The position numbers and the translations under genes are program-made. A stretch of DNA of 64,000 nt. It comes from Actinomycetes bacterium (GTDB lineage: Bacteria > Actinomycetota > Actinomycetes > Mycobacteriales > Mycobacteriaceae). Below are positions 8,669 to 18,668 of this stretch, one piece after another (position 1 is the stretch's first letter; every line of letters begins with the position of its first letter). Location: the NCBI GenBank assembly GCA_022601135.1, contig JAHZJB010000050.1:22190-86189 (forward strand), in the 5' to 3' direction. The notes below the pieces were generated by a model, which was given only the letters and a program-made list of their open reading frames with translations, was not told the DNA's origin and did not search any database.

Positions 8669-9471
8669 ACTTCCTCGAGCAGGCGCTGTCGTTCATCTTC
8701 ACCGCCGCCAACTGGGCGGGCCCGTCGGGCCTGGGGACACGCATCGCCGAACACCTCCAATACACATTGTTGGCAACGTTTTTCTCGGTGGTGATCGCGG
8801 TTCCGGTGGGAATGCTCATCGGGCACACGGGACGGGGCACGTTCATCGTCGTCACCGGAGTGAACGCGTTGCGGGCGCTGCCCACGCTGGGCATCTTGCT
8901 GCTCGGTGTGCTGTTGTGGGGGCTGGGGCTGGTGCCGCCGACCGTCGCTCTGATGCTGCTCGGTATCCCGCCACTGCTGGCCGGCACCTATGCGGGCATC
9001 GCGAACGTGGATCGGACGGTAGTTGACGCCGCCAGATCGATGGGAATGACCGAGGCGCGGATTCTGCTGCGCGTGGAGACTCCCAATGCGTTGCCGCTGA
9101 TCCTCGGGGGGCTACGCACCGCCACGCTTCAGATCGTTGCGACCGCCACCGTCGCGGCCTACGCAAGCCTCGGCGGGCTGGGCCGGTATCTCATCGATGG
9201 CATCAAGGTGCGGCAGTTTCACATCGCTCTGGTGGGCGCCTTGATGGTGACCGCGCTCGCGCTGATTCTGGATGCGGCGCTGGCGTTCGCAGTGTGGGTC
9301 TCGGCCCCCGGAAGCGGCCGAATCCAGAAATTTCGCCGGATGCCGCAGCCGTTCCTCAGCGATGAGATAGCGCTGGAATCAGGGCCTTTGCGGCGCCCTC
9401 GGGCGGCATCGCGTTCCAGTTTCGAAGCTCGCCACGAACGGGGGGATCCGTCGCCTACGGTGGAGGGGTGA
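8665..9471 (+). CDS. proZ: Osmoprotectant ABC transporter permease, second subunit
   Basis: A 268-residue permease paralogous to ProW. It has a membrane-spanning core with the EAA-like cytoplasmic loop TVVDAARSMGMTEARILLRV and the family segment TATVAAYASLGGLGRYLIDG. It completes the ABC importer in the order X-V-W-Z. Starts at GTG 8665 overlapping proW and ends at 9471, overlapping the next start at 9468. The last ~50 residues after WVSAPGSGR are polar, Arg-rich and not conserved-looking, possibly a lineage-specific extension. Confidence 0.92.
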   Translation: MNFLEQALSFIFTAANWAGPSGLGTRIAEHLQYTLLATFFSVVIAVPVGMLIGHTGRGTFIVVTGVNALRALPTLGILLLGVLLWGLGLVPPTVALMLLGIPPLLAGTYAGIANVDRTVVDAARSMGMTEARILLRVETPNALPLILGGLRTATLQIVATATVAAYASLGGLGRYLIDGIKVRQFHIALVGALMVTALALILDAALAFAVWVSAPGSGRIQKFRRMPQPFLSDEIALESGPLRRPRAASRSSFEARHERGDPSPTVEG

Positions 9472-10094
9472 GTGAAGCCGATCGAACTGACGCGGGCAGT
9501 TCCAGCGCACCCGATGAGCCAAAGGGGCCCTGGCCGGCCATCCTGACCTGGGGTGCCCGCCATGAACCGCGGATGGAGTCGGCTCGCGTGCAAGTCAGCG
9601 GCGGCCGGGTGAAGGCCTACGGCAGGATCGTGGCGGCGGCCACCCCTCTGCATCCCTCATTCGGCGCCTCCTACGACTTGATCACCGATGACCTCGGTGC
9701 GACCAAGAGACTTTCTCTGACAGTCACTCTCGCCGAGCGTGAGCGTCAGATGTCCATCGCGCGCGATGAGGAGAACATGTGGCTGGTCCAGGATCACTCG
9801 GGTCAGACCAGCCGATCCGCGTTCGACGGTTCACTCGACGTCGACGTGATCTTCAGTGCGTTCTTCAACGCGCTGCCGATACGTCGCACCGGCGTCTACC
9901 GGGAGGATGGTGGCTCCATCACCGTGCCGGTCGTCTACGTGCGGGTGCCCGATCTGTCGGTCGACGTCTCGACGATCAGCTACACCTCGGCGGCCGACGG
10001 CATCAGGGTGGATTCGCCCGTGGCCCAGACGACGGTGAAGGTCGACGCCGACGGTTTCATTCTCGACTATCCAGGGTTGGCAGAGCGGATCTGA
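9468..10094 (+). CDS. Putative glycolipid-binding domain protein (Rv3755c-like)
   Basis: A 208-residue cytoplasmic-looking protein that fits the putative glycolipid-binding family (DUF1089): an early [16 protein letters not shown] strand pair, [19 protein letters not shown] in the middle, [18 protein letters not shown], and the closing [17 protein letters not shown]. No ligand is proven for the family as far as I recall. It overlaps proZ by four bases, so it belongs to the osmoprotectant operon. Its last 38 bases overlap the 3' end of the convergent tyrA gene. Confidence 0.75.
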   Translation: MSEADRTDAGSSSAPDEPKGPWPAILTWGARHEPRMESARVQVSGGRVKAYGRIVAAATPLHPSFGASYDLITDDLGATKRLSLTVTLAERERQMSIARDEENMWLVQDHSGQTSRSAFDGSLDVDVIFSAFFNALPIRRTGVYREDGGSITVPVVYVRVPDLSVDVSTISYTSAADGIRVDSPVAQTTVKVDADGFILDYPGLAERI

Positions 10095-11016
10095 TCACGC
10101 CGCCTGCCCGCGCCGCTGCCGCGAGCTCACCGCGCCAGCCGTCGGCGCCGATGACCGTCGACACGATCTGCGATGGGCTGAAACCGTCGTACCGGATCCG
10201 GGCGGCATGGCCCGCCTCGACAAGGTCAGAGACCGGTCCGCTCTCGGCCAGTTGGTCGCGGGCGTCGCTGAGCAGGCGCAGCGCCTGCTCCAGCACCGGC
10301 AGCAGCTGAGCGGAGTTGGCTTCGCACATCGCCCGAACCAGATCTGGTGCGGTGGCCGCGACGCGGCTGCCGTCGCGGAACGATCCGGCCGCCAGCGGGA
10401 AAGCCAGCGGAACGTTCGCCGCGGTGGCGGCGAGCGCCTCGGCAAGCAGGTGCGGCAGATGCGAGATGGCCGCGGCAGCGGCGTCGTGCTCGTCGGAACG
10501 CGCCGGGACGACGAACGCCCCGCAATCCAGAGCCAGTTGCATCACCTGGGTCCACACCCGGGCGTCGACGTGATCGTCGACGCTGATGACCCACGGAGCG
10601 CCGGTGAACAGCGTGGCGTCTCCGGCCGCCCATCCGGAATGTGCGGTGCCGGCCATCGGGTGCCCGCCGACGAAGCGCTGCAGCAGCCCGGCGGCGGCGA
10701 CTTCCCTGTGCACGGCAATCTTGACGCTGGTCACGTCGGTCAGTGGGCAGTCCGCGGCGACCTCGCGGAGGTGGCCGAGCAGCGGCGGCAATGCGGGCAC
10801 GGGGACCGCCAGGACGATGAGAGCTCCGGTATCTGCCGCCCGCGACAGCGCCTCGTCGAGGTTGGCGGTGGCCTCGAATCCGTCGCGCCGCGAGGCCTGT
10901 ACCCCCTCGGCAGAACGGTTGTAGCCGAACACCTGTCGGCCGGCTGTTCCGGCCGCCCGCATGATCGAGCCGCCGATCAGTCCCAGACCGAGCACACACA
11001 CCGGTGTTTGCGTCAC
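10057..11016 (-). CDS. tyrA: Prephenate dehydrogenase
   Basis: A 319-residue NAD-dependent dehydrogenase that converts prephenate to 4-hydroxyphenylpyruvate in tyrosine synthesis. The N-terminal [10 protein letters not shown] is the NAD-binding motif; TDVTSVK and [13 protein letters not shown] contain the conserved catalytic region with the active His. The GTG at 11016 is taken as start, giving the usual [13 protein letters not shown]-terminus; the frame is open to 11034. It is transcribed against its neighbours and its 3' end overlaps the glycolipid-binding gene by 38 bases, a possible site of antisense interference. Confidence 0.9.
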   Translation of the reverse strand: MTQTPVCVLGLGLIGGSIMRAAGTAGRQVFGYNRSAEGVQASRRDGFEATANLDEALSRAADTGALIVLAVPVPALPPLLGHLREVAADCPLTDVTSVKIAVHREVAAAGLLQRFVGGHPMAGTAHSGWAAGDATLFTGAPWVISVDDHVDARVWTQVMQLALDCGAFVVPARSDEHDAAAAAISHLPHLLAEALAATAANVPLAFPLAAGSFRDGSRVAATAPDLVRAMCEANSAQLLPVLEQALRLLSDARDQLAESGPVSDLVEAGHAARIRYDGFSPSQIVSTVIGADGWRGELAAAARAGGVIRSALPTLDSRE

Positions 11017-11107
11017 GTCCCAAGGTTGGCACACGCGCGCACTGCCACCTGCGTGGCGGGGTGGACTCGCTGGTCAAGGCCCTGACGGGGGACTACCGTG
11101 AACGCTC

Positions 11108-11632
11108 ATGGGACCGCAGAAGTCGCAGCAGACGAAGCGGGCCGAGGATGTGCCCGAAGGTTTCGCCGTGGCCGTTGTCCGGGAGGGCGGCAAGTGGGAG
11201 TGCACGGCGATACCCGCCGCGGCCCTGACGAGCCTGTCGGTCGCCGAGAGTGCTTTGCGTGAATTACGCAGTGCTGGAGCAGTTTTCGGGCTGCTGGACG
11301 TTGACGACGAGTTCTTTGTGATCGTGCGGCCGGGCCCGTCTGGGACCCGGTTATTCCTCTCGGATGCCACTGCGGCACTGGACTACGATCTCGCCGCCGA
11401 GGTGCTGGAGAAACTCGACGCCGACATCGAAGACGAAGATCTCGACGGAGCCGATCCGTTCGAGGAGGGTGACCTCGGGGTGCTGTCCGATATCGGTCTG
11501 TCCGAGGCGGTCTTGGGCGTGATTCTGGATGAGAGCGACGACCTGTACGCCGATGAGCAGGTGGGCCGGATCGCCAGTGAGATGGGTTTCGCCGACGAAC
11601 TGGCGGCGGTGCTCAAGCGTTTGAATCGGTGA
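11108..11632 (+). CDS. tRNA adenosine deaminase-associated protein (Rv3753c-like)
   Basis: A 174-residue acidic protein found next to tadA in actinobacteria. It has an N-terminal mixed segment (FAVAVVREGGKWECTAIP), a FGLLDVDDEFFVIVRPGPSG strand pair and an acidic middle (ADIEDEDLDGADPFEEGDL). No catalytic motif is visible. The role is unknown; the name reflects only its fixed position. ATG at 11108; its stop overlaps the tadA GTG by four bases, so the two are translated as a unit. Confidence 0.82.
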   Translation: MGPQKSQQTKRAEDVPEGFAVAVVREGGKWECTAIPAAALTSLSVAESALRELRSAGAVFGLLDVDDEFFVIVRPGPSGTRLFLSDATAALDYDLAAEVLEKLDADIEDEDLDGADPFEEGDLGVLSDIGLSEAVLGVILDESDDLYADEQVGRIASEMGFADELAAVLKRLNR

Positions 11633-12078
11633 CTGACGAAGAGCTGATCCGGGCCGCGCTACAGGCAGCTCGCAGCGCCGGCACCCGGGATGTGCCGATC
11701 GGGGCGGTCGTCGTCGCGGCCGACGGGACCGAGTTGGCCCGTGCGGCAAACGCGCGTGAGGCGCTCGGCGACCCGACCGCGCACGCGGAGATCCTGGCGT
11801 TGCGCTCGGCGGCTCACACGTTGGGCGATGGCTGGCGACTCGCGGGGGCCACACTGGCGGTGACGGTGGAGCCCTGCACGATGTGCGCGGGCGCGCTGGT
11901 CATGGCGCGGCTGGAACGCGTGGTGTTCGGGGCGTGGGAGCCCAAGACCGGTGCGGTCGGGTCACTGTGGGACGTGGTGCGCGACCGGCGGCTGACGCAT
12001 CGGCCCCAGGTGCGTGGGGGAGTGCTGGCTTCCGAGTGCGCCGGGCTGCTGGAGGAGTTCTTCGCCCGGCAGCGGTGA
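11629..12078 (+). CDS. tadA: tRNA-specific adenosine deaminase
   Basis: A 149-residue zinc deaminase that converts adenosine 34 of tRNA-Arg(ACG) to inosine. The HAEIL motif (about residues 53-57) provides the zinc His and the catalytic Glu, and PCTMCAGAL (about 83-91) the two zinc Cys. Length and N-terminal DEELIRAALQAARSAG fit the family. It starts at GTG 11629 overlapping the upstream gene and is followed by a tRNA-Ser gene. Confidence 0.93.
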   Translation: MTDEELIRAALQAARSAGTRDVPIGAVVVAADGTELARAANAREALGDPTAHAEILALRSAAHTLGDGWRLAGATLAVTVEPCTMCAGALVMARLERVVFGAWEPKTGAVGSLWDVVRDRRLTHRPQVRGGVLASECAGLLEEFFARQR

Positions 12079-12119
12079 CGGTTTGGGATGTCAGCCGGTC
12101 CATCGGTAAGCTCCCACGC

Positions 12120-12210
12120 GGTGGCGTGTCCGAGCGGCCTAAGGAGCACGCCTCGAAAGCGTGTGACGGGTAACCCCCGTCCGAGGGTTCAAATCCCTCC
12201 GCCACCGCCA
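12120..12210 (+). tRNA. tRNA-Ser(CGA)
   Basis: Acceptor arms GGTGGCG (12120-12126) and CGCCACC (12200-12206) pair exactly, followed by discriminator G and encoded CCA. The anticodon loop CTCGAAA gives CGA. A long variable arm (GTGACGGGTAACCCCCGTCCG region) marks a class II tRNA, and GGTTCAAATCC is the T loop. Confidence 0.96.
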
Positions 12211-12272
12211 AGTAGGTTCGCCTATTAGCGCAGCTCAGCTATGTTCTTTTCTGCTGATGGTATCGTCAAACC

Positions 12273-12518
12273 ATGTTTGCAACCATCGATGCGGGGGGTC
12301 GAGTTGTCGTTCCTAAAGAAGTTCGCGAGCGTCTCGGATTGCGCCCCGGCAGCCGGATCGTGTTGAGGGAAGTTGAGGGATGCCTCGAGATCTCCCCGGC
12401 GACGACTCAAGTGCGGCTCGTGGATCATGAGGGCGCTCTGGTTGCGGTTGCCGACACCGATCTGCCCGTCCTTACCGTTGAACGGGTCCGTGATGCGGTG
12501 GACGCGACTCGGCGGTGA
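12273..12518 (+). CDS. vapB: VapB-type antitoxin, SpoVT/AbrB fold
   Basis: An 81-residue protein whose N-terminal half is a swapped-hairpin AbrB DNA-binding domain (IDAGGRVVVPKEVRERLGL then PGSRIVLREVEG). The C-terminal half should wrap the toxin. It likely binds its own promoter in the 60 bases after the tRNA. Starts at ATG 12273 and overlaps vapC by four bases. The module sits immediately 3' of tRNA-Ser, at the junction between backbone and accessory genes. Confidence 0.85.
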   Translation: MFATIDAGGRVVVPKEVRERLGLRPGSRIVLREVEGCLEISPATTQVRLVDHEGALVAVADTDLPVLTVERVRDAVDATRR

Positions 12519-12922
12519 CCGCACTCGACACGAGTGTCGTCATCGCAGCCTTCGCGCCCTGGCATGAGGCGCATGCGGCGGCTGCTCGGGCTGTCACACC
12601 CGAGGCGGTCCTGCCAGCACATGTGGTGACGGAAACTTACGCCGTCCTCACACGCATGCCCGAGCCGTTCCGGATGGACGCCGCGACAGTGTCTGCGTAT
12701 CTCGCCCGGCAATGGGGCGGACGTGTCATCGCCCCGGATGCCCAAGTTTATGAATCATTGACCGCAGCTGTCGCGGCGGCCGGTGTGCTGGGTGGCGCCA
12801 CCTATGACGCCCTCGTCGGGCTCACCGCTCACAGCTTCGGACATGAACTGTTGTCGCTGGATGTCCGGGCTGGACGCACTTACAGATCTCTTGGGATCGC
12901 CTACCGGCTGCTTACCCAGTAG
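12515..12922 (+). CDS. vapC: VapC-type PIN-domain toxin
   Basis: A 135-residue PIN-domain ribonuclease. Acidic residues expected for Mg binding are visible: LDTSVVIAAF (Asp5), VVTETYAVLTRM (Glu near 42), TYDALVGLTA (Asp near 97) and LLSLDVRAG (Asp near 116). Targets of such toxins are tRNAs or rRNA, not predictable here. The start is the GTG at 12515, coupled to the antitoxin. Full-length and apparently intact. Confidence 0.85.
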   Translation: MTALDTSVVIAAFAPWHEAHAAAARAVTPEAVLPAHVVTETYAVLTRMPEPFRMDAATVSAYLARQWGGRVIAPDAQVYESLTAAVAAAGVLGGATYDALVGLTAHSFGHELLSLDVRAGRTYRSLGIAYRLLTQ

Positions 12923-13242
12923 TGCGGCCAACGGGTGCTGCTGCCGCCGACCCGCCTCGCGTGTCGGCGGCGCTCATCGGCTTGTTTGCCGGAAATACGA
13001 ATATTGGAAGCGCGGCAGATGTAAGACAACCTTCCCGGGCCAGCCTCACACGATGACAGCGACGTTTGATGACGCTGGGACCCGCCGTTAAGGGCAAACT
13101 CCCCTGAAATCGTTCAAACACGGGCCAGGGCCCGACGAAACCCCATACGTTAGGGTGCTTTGAGCCCGATAGCCTCCACCACGTCAGGTGTCTGGCAAAC
13201 CCGCGGGTGCACGTCGGCTGTATGCGGCAGATAAGGAAACAC
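12923..13242. other. Intergenic stretch without a recognised gene
   Basis: About 320 bases between vapC and the first of two paralogous genes. Only short, codon-biased-poor frames are present. I see no RNA gene, inverted repeat or terminator with a U tract; the last ~40 bases must hold the promoter and the AAGGAA ribosome site of the gene at 13243. Confidence 0.5.
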
Positions 13243-13644
13243 ATGCGTGTCGTAGCGTTCGCGCCGTCACTGAGCGCGGTCTCACAAGACGCTGGTGGCG
13301 TCGCCGTCGAAGGTTTTCCCTTGACTACCTGTTACGTGCAAAGCATCCCCGCCCAGATCACCATCCCGGTGGTCATCGCGGTGTGCGCTGCGCAGGGCGA
13401 CGATTACAACCCGCGCAAATTCATCGTGGCCACCACCCCTAACGGCGAGCGTGTCGGCACCCTGGAGTTCTCCTGGGAATGGCCCGACATCCCGTCTGTT
13501 CCGGTCAAATTCCGGGTCTTCGCCCAATACCTGCCGATGAACATCCGGGCCGCAGGCATCCACACTCTCGGTCTCTACGACGATCTCGAGGCCACCGAAA
13601 CCGACACCCTCTACCCATTGCCGGTGCTTCAACGCAAACGCTAA
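13243..13644 (+). CDS. Conserved hypothetical protein, DUF6941-like, first tandem copy
   Basis: A 133-residue protein starting MRVVAFAPSLSAVSQD, predicted as a small all-beta domain (strands EGFPLTTCYVQSIP, ITIPVVIAVCA, RVGTLEFSWEWP, VPVKFRVFAQYLP, GIHTLGLYDD). The pattern of an N-terminal strand, a middle charged loop and a C-terminal G-x-H/Y-T-L-G-L strand resembles DUF6941; that label is tentative and no function is known. The ATG follows ATAAGGAAACAC. The next gene is a clear paralogue, so this is a tandem duplication. No signal peptide or membrane helix. Confidence 0.65.
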   Translation: MRVVAFAPSLSAVSQDAGGVAVEGFPLTTCYVQSIPAQITIPVVIAVCAAQGDDYNPRKFIVATTPNGERVGTLEFSWEWPDIPSVPVKFRVFAQYLPMNIRAAGIHTLGLYDDLEATETDTLYPLPVLQRKR

Positions 13645-13764
13645 AACCGTGGGTCACCGGACCCGAGTGGCGTGAGATGTCAAACAATCCAGGTGTTCAC
13701 CGACTGCCCAAGGCCTGAGTTAAGAATCGTGGGACGCCAGAGCCTGAAGGAACGAGAGGAAAGC

Positions 13765-14190
13765 ATGCGTGTCGTGGCGTTTGCGCCAGCGTTGAGCGGT
13801 GTCGTGCAAGACTCCGGCGGGATCACCGCCGAGGGTTTTCCGATGACGACCTGCTACGTGGATAGTTTCCCCACCCACATCACCGTTCCCGTCGTCGTCG
13901 CGGTGTCTTCGGCCGGCGGCAGCGAATACAACCCAACGAAATACATAGTGGCCACCTCACCCGACGATGAACGGGTCGGCACCTTGGAGTTGACGTGGCA
14001 GTGGCCGGACAATCCGCCCGTTCCGGTGAAGTTTCGCGTCTTCGCCAGACACCTGGCCATGAGGGTGCAAGCGGCCGGGGTGTACACCCTGGGCTTATAC
14101 GACAGCCTTGACGACACCGAATCCGAGAACCTTTTTCCGTTGCCGGTGTTTCGCCGCAACCCGCTGACAGCGGCGTCTGCGCGGCCGTGA
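13765..14190 (+). CDS. Conserved hypothetical protein, DUF6941-like, second tandem copy
   Basis: A 141-residue paralogue of the preceding gene: both begin MRVVAFAP, share GFPxTTCYVxSxP, the stretch NPxKxIVATxPxxERVGTLE, and VPVKFRVFA, and end near LxPLPV. Identity is clearly above half by eye. The start ATG at 13765 follows GAGAGGAAAGC, a strong ribosome site. The C-terminus is eight residues longer than in copy one. Each copy keeps its own ~120-base upstream region, so they may be separately regulated. Confidence 0.65.
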   Translation: MRVVAFAPALSGVVQDSGGITAEGFPMTTCYVDSFPTHITVPVVVAVSSAGGSEYNPTKYIVATSPDDERVGTLELTWQWPDNPPVPVKFRVFARHLAMRVQAAGVYTLGLYDSLDDTESENLFPLPVFRRNPLTAASARP

Positions 14191-14248
14191 ACCGTTCTGG
14201 CCTGAAAGTCATCGGGTTTCTCAACACCAATCGATAGACGTGATCCAG

Positions 14249-15415
14249 CTATTCGCCTCCGGCCGGATCGACCCGGGACAGCGGGACCCACTGTTCGCTG
14301 GGCGTCGGCTGTTTGGATGACGGGAAGTCGTCGAGTCTTCCCGACGGCTTGGCGTCCCACCCGGCGAAGGTCAACGGCGTCTGGAGCCAAGCACGGAGCA
14401 GGTCGTATGTCGCCTCCAGTGAATCGATGTGGGTGCGTTCCCAGCCGTGGCTGCCGTCGACGCCGAAACCGACGAGCGCCGCGCGGGTGCTTGCGCCAGC
14501 TTCGATCGCCGCGGCGGCGTCGGAACGGTAGTAGCGGAACACATCTCGAGCGAAGGGGATGGTGTAGTGCTCAGCGAGCCGGCACAGGTGGCGGGTCAGG
14601 TGGTAGTCGTACGGGCCGTGCAGGTCGGACATCGGGATAGTTACGCCGTCCTCGAGGGAGTGCTGGCCCGGCGCGCATACGGCGTTGTCGACGGCGATCA
14701 TTTCGGCGATGCCCTCCGGCAGGCCCGAGCTGGCGCCATAGCCGACCTCTTCGGAGATGGTCACCATGATCGTGGTGCGGTGCGGAAGCACCAGCTTGTT
14801 CTCGGCAATATGCTTGACCAGCGTGAGCACCACCGCGACTCCGGCCTGGTCGTCGAGGTGGCGGGAAACGATAAAACCGTCTTCGCTGAGCATCGGGCTG
14901 CTGGTGAGCGCGACGAAGTCGCCGACCTTGATGCCGAGACGGGCCAAATCCTCCGGCGAGGTCACCTTGCGGTCCACCCGGATTTCGACGTGGTCCCAGT
15001 CGGTGGGTTGGGTGTCGACCTCGTCGCCGAACGCGTGCCCGCTGGCCTTGAGCGGCAAGATCGTTCCGGTGATGAACTCCGTGTCTTCGCAGAGAATCCG
15101 AACACGGGCGCCAGCGGCGAATCGCGCCGAGAAGGTACCCACGGGAATCACCTCGAGACGGCCATTGTCCTTGAGCCCGCGCACCATGGCGCCGATGGTG
15201 TCTGCGTGAACCACCACCGCACGGTCCGTCGTCGCTGATTCGCCCGGGAGTTCGGCGATGATAGCCCCGCGACGGGTCAGCGAGAACGGGACGCCGTAGT
15301 CGTCAAAGATCTCGCCGATCAACTGCATTACCGCGTCGGTTCGGCCGGTCGGGCTCGGGGTCTGCAGCAGCGCGAAGAGCGTGTCGACCATCCACGCGCG
15401 GTCGGCCTCGAACAT
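14249..15415 (-). CDS. M42-family aminopeptidase-like protein of the NAGGN osmoprotectant type
   Basis: A 388-residue dinuclear metallopeptidase. Metal ligands are visible in order: VVHADTIGAM (His and Asp), RHLDDQAG (bridging Asp), TISEEVG (catalytic Glu and ligand), IAVDNAV and the late VDGSHGWERTH (His). The sequence, including DRAWMVDTLFALLQTPSPTG and LPLKASGHAFGDEVDTQP, matches my memory of the peptidase linked to N-acetylglutaminylglutamine amide (NAGGN) metabolism. The partner NAGGN synthesis genes are not in this window, so its substrate here is open. ATG at 15415. A long inverted repeat lies just upstream (15441-15489). Confidence 0.8.
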   Translation of the reverse strand: MFEADRAWMVDTLFALLQTPSPTGRTDAVMQLIGEIFDDYGVPFSLTRRGAIIAELPGESATTDRAVVVHADTIGAMVRGLKDNGRLEVIPVGTFSARFAAGARVRILCEDTEFITGTILPLKASGHAFGDEVDTQPTDWDHVEIRVDRKVTSPEDLARLGIKVGDFVALTSSPMLSEDGFIVSRHLDDQAGVAVVLTLVKHIAENKLVLPHRTTIMVTISEEVGYGASSGLPEGIAEMIAVDNAVCAPGQHSLEDGVTIPMSDLHGPYDYHLTRHLCRLAEHYTIPFARDVFRYYRSDAAAAIEAGASTRAALVGFGVDGSHGWERTHIDSLEATYDLLRAWLQTPLTFAGWDAKPSGRLDDFPSSKQPTPSEQWVPLSRVDPAGGE

Positions 15416-15440
15416 GGTTCCCCCTCGCCTCTGTGTCGAG

Positions 15441-15489
15441 ACTGAGCTTGTGGCCCAAGATTGGCCGAAATCTCGCGCGCAAGCTCAGT
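15441..15489. repeat. Inverted repeat, 10-bp perfect stem with imperfect extension
   Basis: ACTGAGCTTG at 15441-15450 pairs exactly with CAAGCTCAGT at 15480-15489; extending outwards by six bases adds four more pairs. The 29-base loop itself contains a short AGAT/ATCT pair. It lies between two minus-strand genes, upstream of the M42 gene, and could be a terminator, an operator or a dispersed repeat. Confidence 0.8.
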
Positions 15490-15518
15490 TTGGACGCGCG
15501 GTACGAAGCGCCGGCCGT

Positions 15519-15812
15519 TCACTCGTCGTCGTCGACGATGGTGTAGAACGAGTCCCCGTCCTCGGGTGTCCCATCGATCTGCCCACGCGTGCGCCGAGCG
15601 GGCCGCTCCTCCCGCGCTGCGCCCGGCGGCAGCTCGTCGGGAACTTCAGCCGCGAGCTTCTCGTCGAGGGTGTGGTCCTCCTTGGCCTCGATCCACCGTT
15701 CGGGCGGGTCGGCGACGATGTCACCGTCGTCGTTACGCACCTCGTCGGAGTCCGTCGATTCGCTCGGCCCCAGGGTGTTGTCGGGGCCCCCGTCGTCATA
15801 GTCGCCGTTCAC
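15519..15812 (-). CDS. Small acidic protein, DUF5709-like
   Basis: A 97-residue, strongly acidic protein (tail YTIVDDDE) with no membrane segment or signal. The pattern DNTLGPSESTDSDEV, PPERW and HTLDEKLAAEVPDE resembles the actinobacterial DUF5709 family of stress-related small acidic proteins, from memory only. ATG at 15812. It stands between divergent DUF732 and the M42 peptidase gene. Confidence 0.6.
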   Translation of the reverse strand: MNGDYDDGGPDNTLGPSESTDSDEVRNDDGDIVADPPERWIEAKEDHTLDEKLAAEVPDELPPGAAREERPARRTRGQIDGTPEDGDSFYTIVDDDE

Positions 15813-15961
15813 GTGCTCAAGTGTGCCTTATCGTGCTGGCGCCCACTCCACGGCCAGACCACGCCGCCGAGCCCCCTCGGCAGCCTCGTTTGTGAGCAAT
15901 CTGGAACGCTTGATTGGACAATTGACCCCGGTGCGCCTCGCAAGGCGTATGGTCTCATTTC

Positions 15962-16315
15962 ATGAAGTCGCTGGTACGCATGTTGTCGGTGGGATTGATG
16001 TCCGGCGTGATGTCGGTGGGCGGCCTGGTCGGGGCCCAGACCGCCAGCGCCGACGACGTGGGTTACCTGGTCAACATCTTCCAGATGCGAGACATCAGGT
16101 TCCCGGACCCGGGAGCCGCGGTCGCCTACGGCCAGACCATCTGCATGCGGGTGGCGGGCAACATGAGCTACGCCGAGCTGATTAACCAGGTCAAGAACGA
16201 AGTCCAACTCGACGACTTCCTGGCCGCGTACCTGATCAATCAGGCTGCCGAAGAACTCTGCCCGGCGCAGATCTGGCAGCTGCGGCAGTCAGCCGCCGGC
16301 TACAAACCCGCCTGA
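15962..16315 (+). CDS. DUF732-family exported protein
   Basis: A 117-residue secreted protein. Residues 1-30 form a signal peptide ending in the sequence QTASADD; the mature domain has the DUF732 pattern: FQMRDIRFPDPGAAVAYGQTI, Cys at CMRV, and a helical C-terminus with a second Cys in AAEELCPAQIW that likely forms a disulfide. DUF732 proteins are abundant in mycobacteria and of unknown role. The ATG at 15962 is the natural start. Convergent with lpqH, 16 bases apart. Confidence 0.85.
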   Translation: MKSLVRMLSVGLMSGVMSVGGLVGAQTASADDVGYLVNIFQMRDIRFPDPGAAVAYGQTICMRVAGNMSYAELINQVKNEVQLDDFLAAYLINQAAEELCPAQIWQLRQSAAGYKPA

Positions 16316-16331
16316 CGCCGTCCTGCCCACG

Positions 16332-16793
16332 CTATGGGCAGGACACCTCGATTTCGAACGGCTTGTTGACCGGCTGCATCGGGTTCGCCATGTCGACGCC
16401 GGTTGCGGTCCCGGAGATCGTGTACTTGTTGTCGTCCTTGTCAGCCTTGGCCTCGCCTTGGCCGGCGCCGCTCTGATAGCCCAGGGTGACACCGTTGACA
16501 TTGCCCAGACCCACGGACTGCACGGTGGGGTCGTCACCGCTGCTGACCACGACTCCGATGCCCGTGGTGGCGTCGCCGATCGCGATGTTGGTGTTGCCGC
16601 CCATTTCCGAGCAGACCACGGTGCCCTGAACCTCCTGGTCCTGGCCGTCGATCTTGACGGTGGCCTTGCCGTCCGACTCGGCGACCGCCGTGGTCGGTCC
16701 CGACGTATCGGACTTGTCGTCCGAGGAACAACCCGACAAGCCTGCGACGACTATTGCTGCGCCGCCGACGGCCACCACGATTCCACGCTTCAC
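16332..16793 (-). CDS. lpqH: 19 kDa lipoprotein antigen LpqH
   Basis: A 153-residue surface lipoprotein. [24 protein letters not shown] is the signal peptide with lipobox LSGC; the mature part matches my memory of M. tuberculosis LpqH (Rv3763), including [19 protein letters not shown] and [17 protein letters not shown] near the C-terminus. Two Cys (VVCSEMG and EVSCP) can form the known disulfide. LpqH is a Toll-like receptor 2 agonist of unknown bacterial function. The second GTG (16793) is chosen over 16796 because GAAGGAG then sits seven bases upstream. Confidence 0.92.
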   Translation of the reverse strand: MKRGIVVAVGGAAIVVAGLSGCSSDDKSDTSGPTTAVAESDGKATVKIDGQDQEVQGTVVCSEMGGNTNIAIGDATTGIGVVVSSGDDPTVQSVGLGNVNGVTLGYQSGAGQGEAKADKDDNKYTISGTATGVDMANPMQPVNKPFEIEVSCP

Positions 16794-16916
16794 CACGGAT
16801 CTCCTTCGTCGTTGTGCGGTTCGTTGAAAGCCGCGAACCATCACCAGCATTATGGGTGGCAACCCGGAGGAGGACATGCCGATCTCGAAAAATATGCGGC
16901 GCGGGGGTCTGACGGG

Positions 16917-18634
<1,718 letters not shown>

Positions 18635-18668
18635 CCTGCACCCTTTTGGACGTGTGCACAATAAGAGC

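Noticed and set aside
12923..13242. Small genes in the vapC downstream gap
   Set aside because: Short frames with poor codon use and no start signals.
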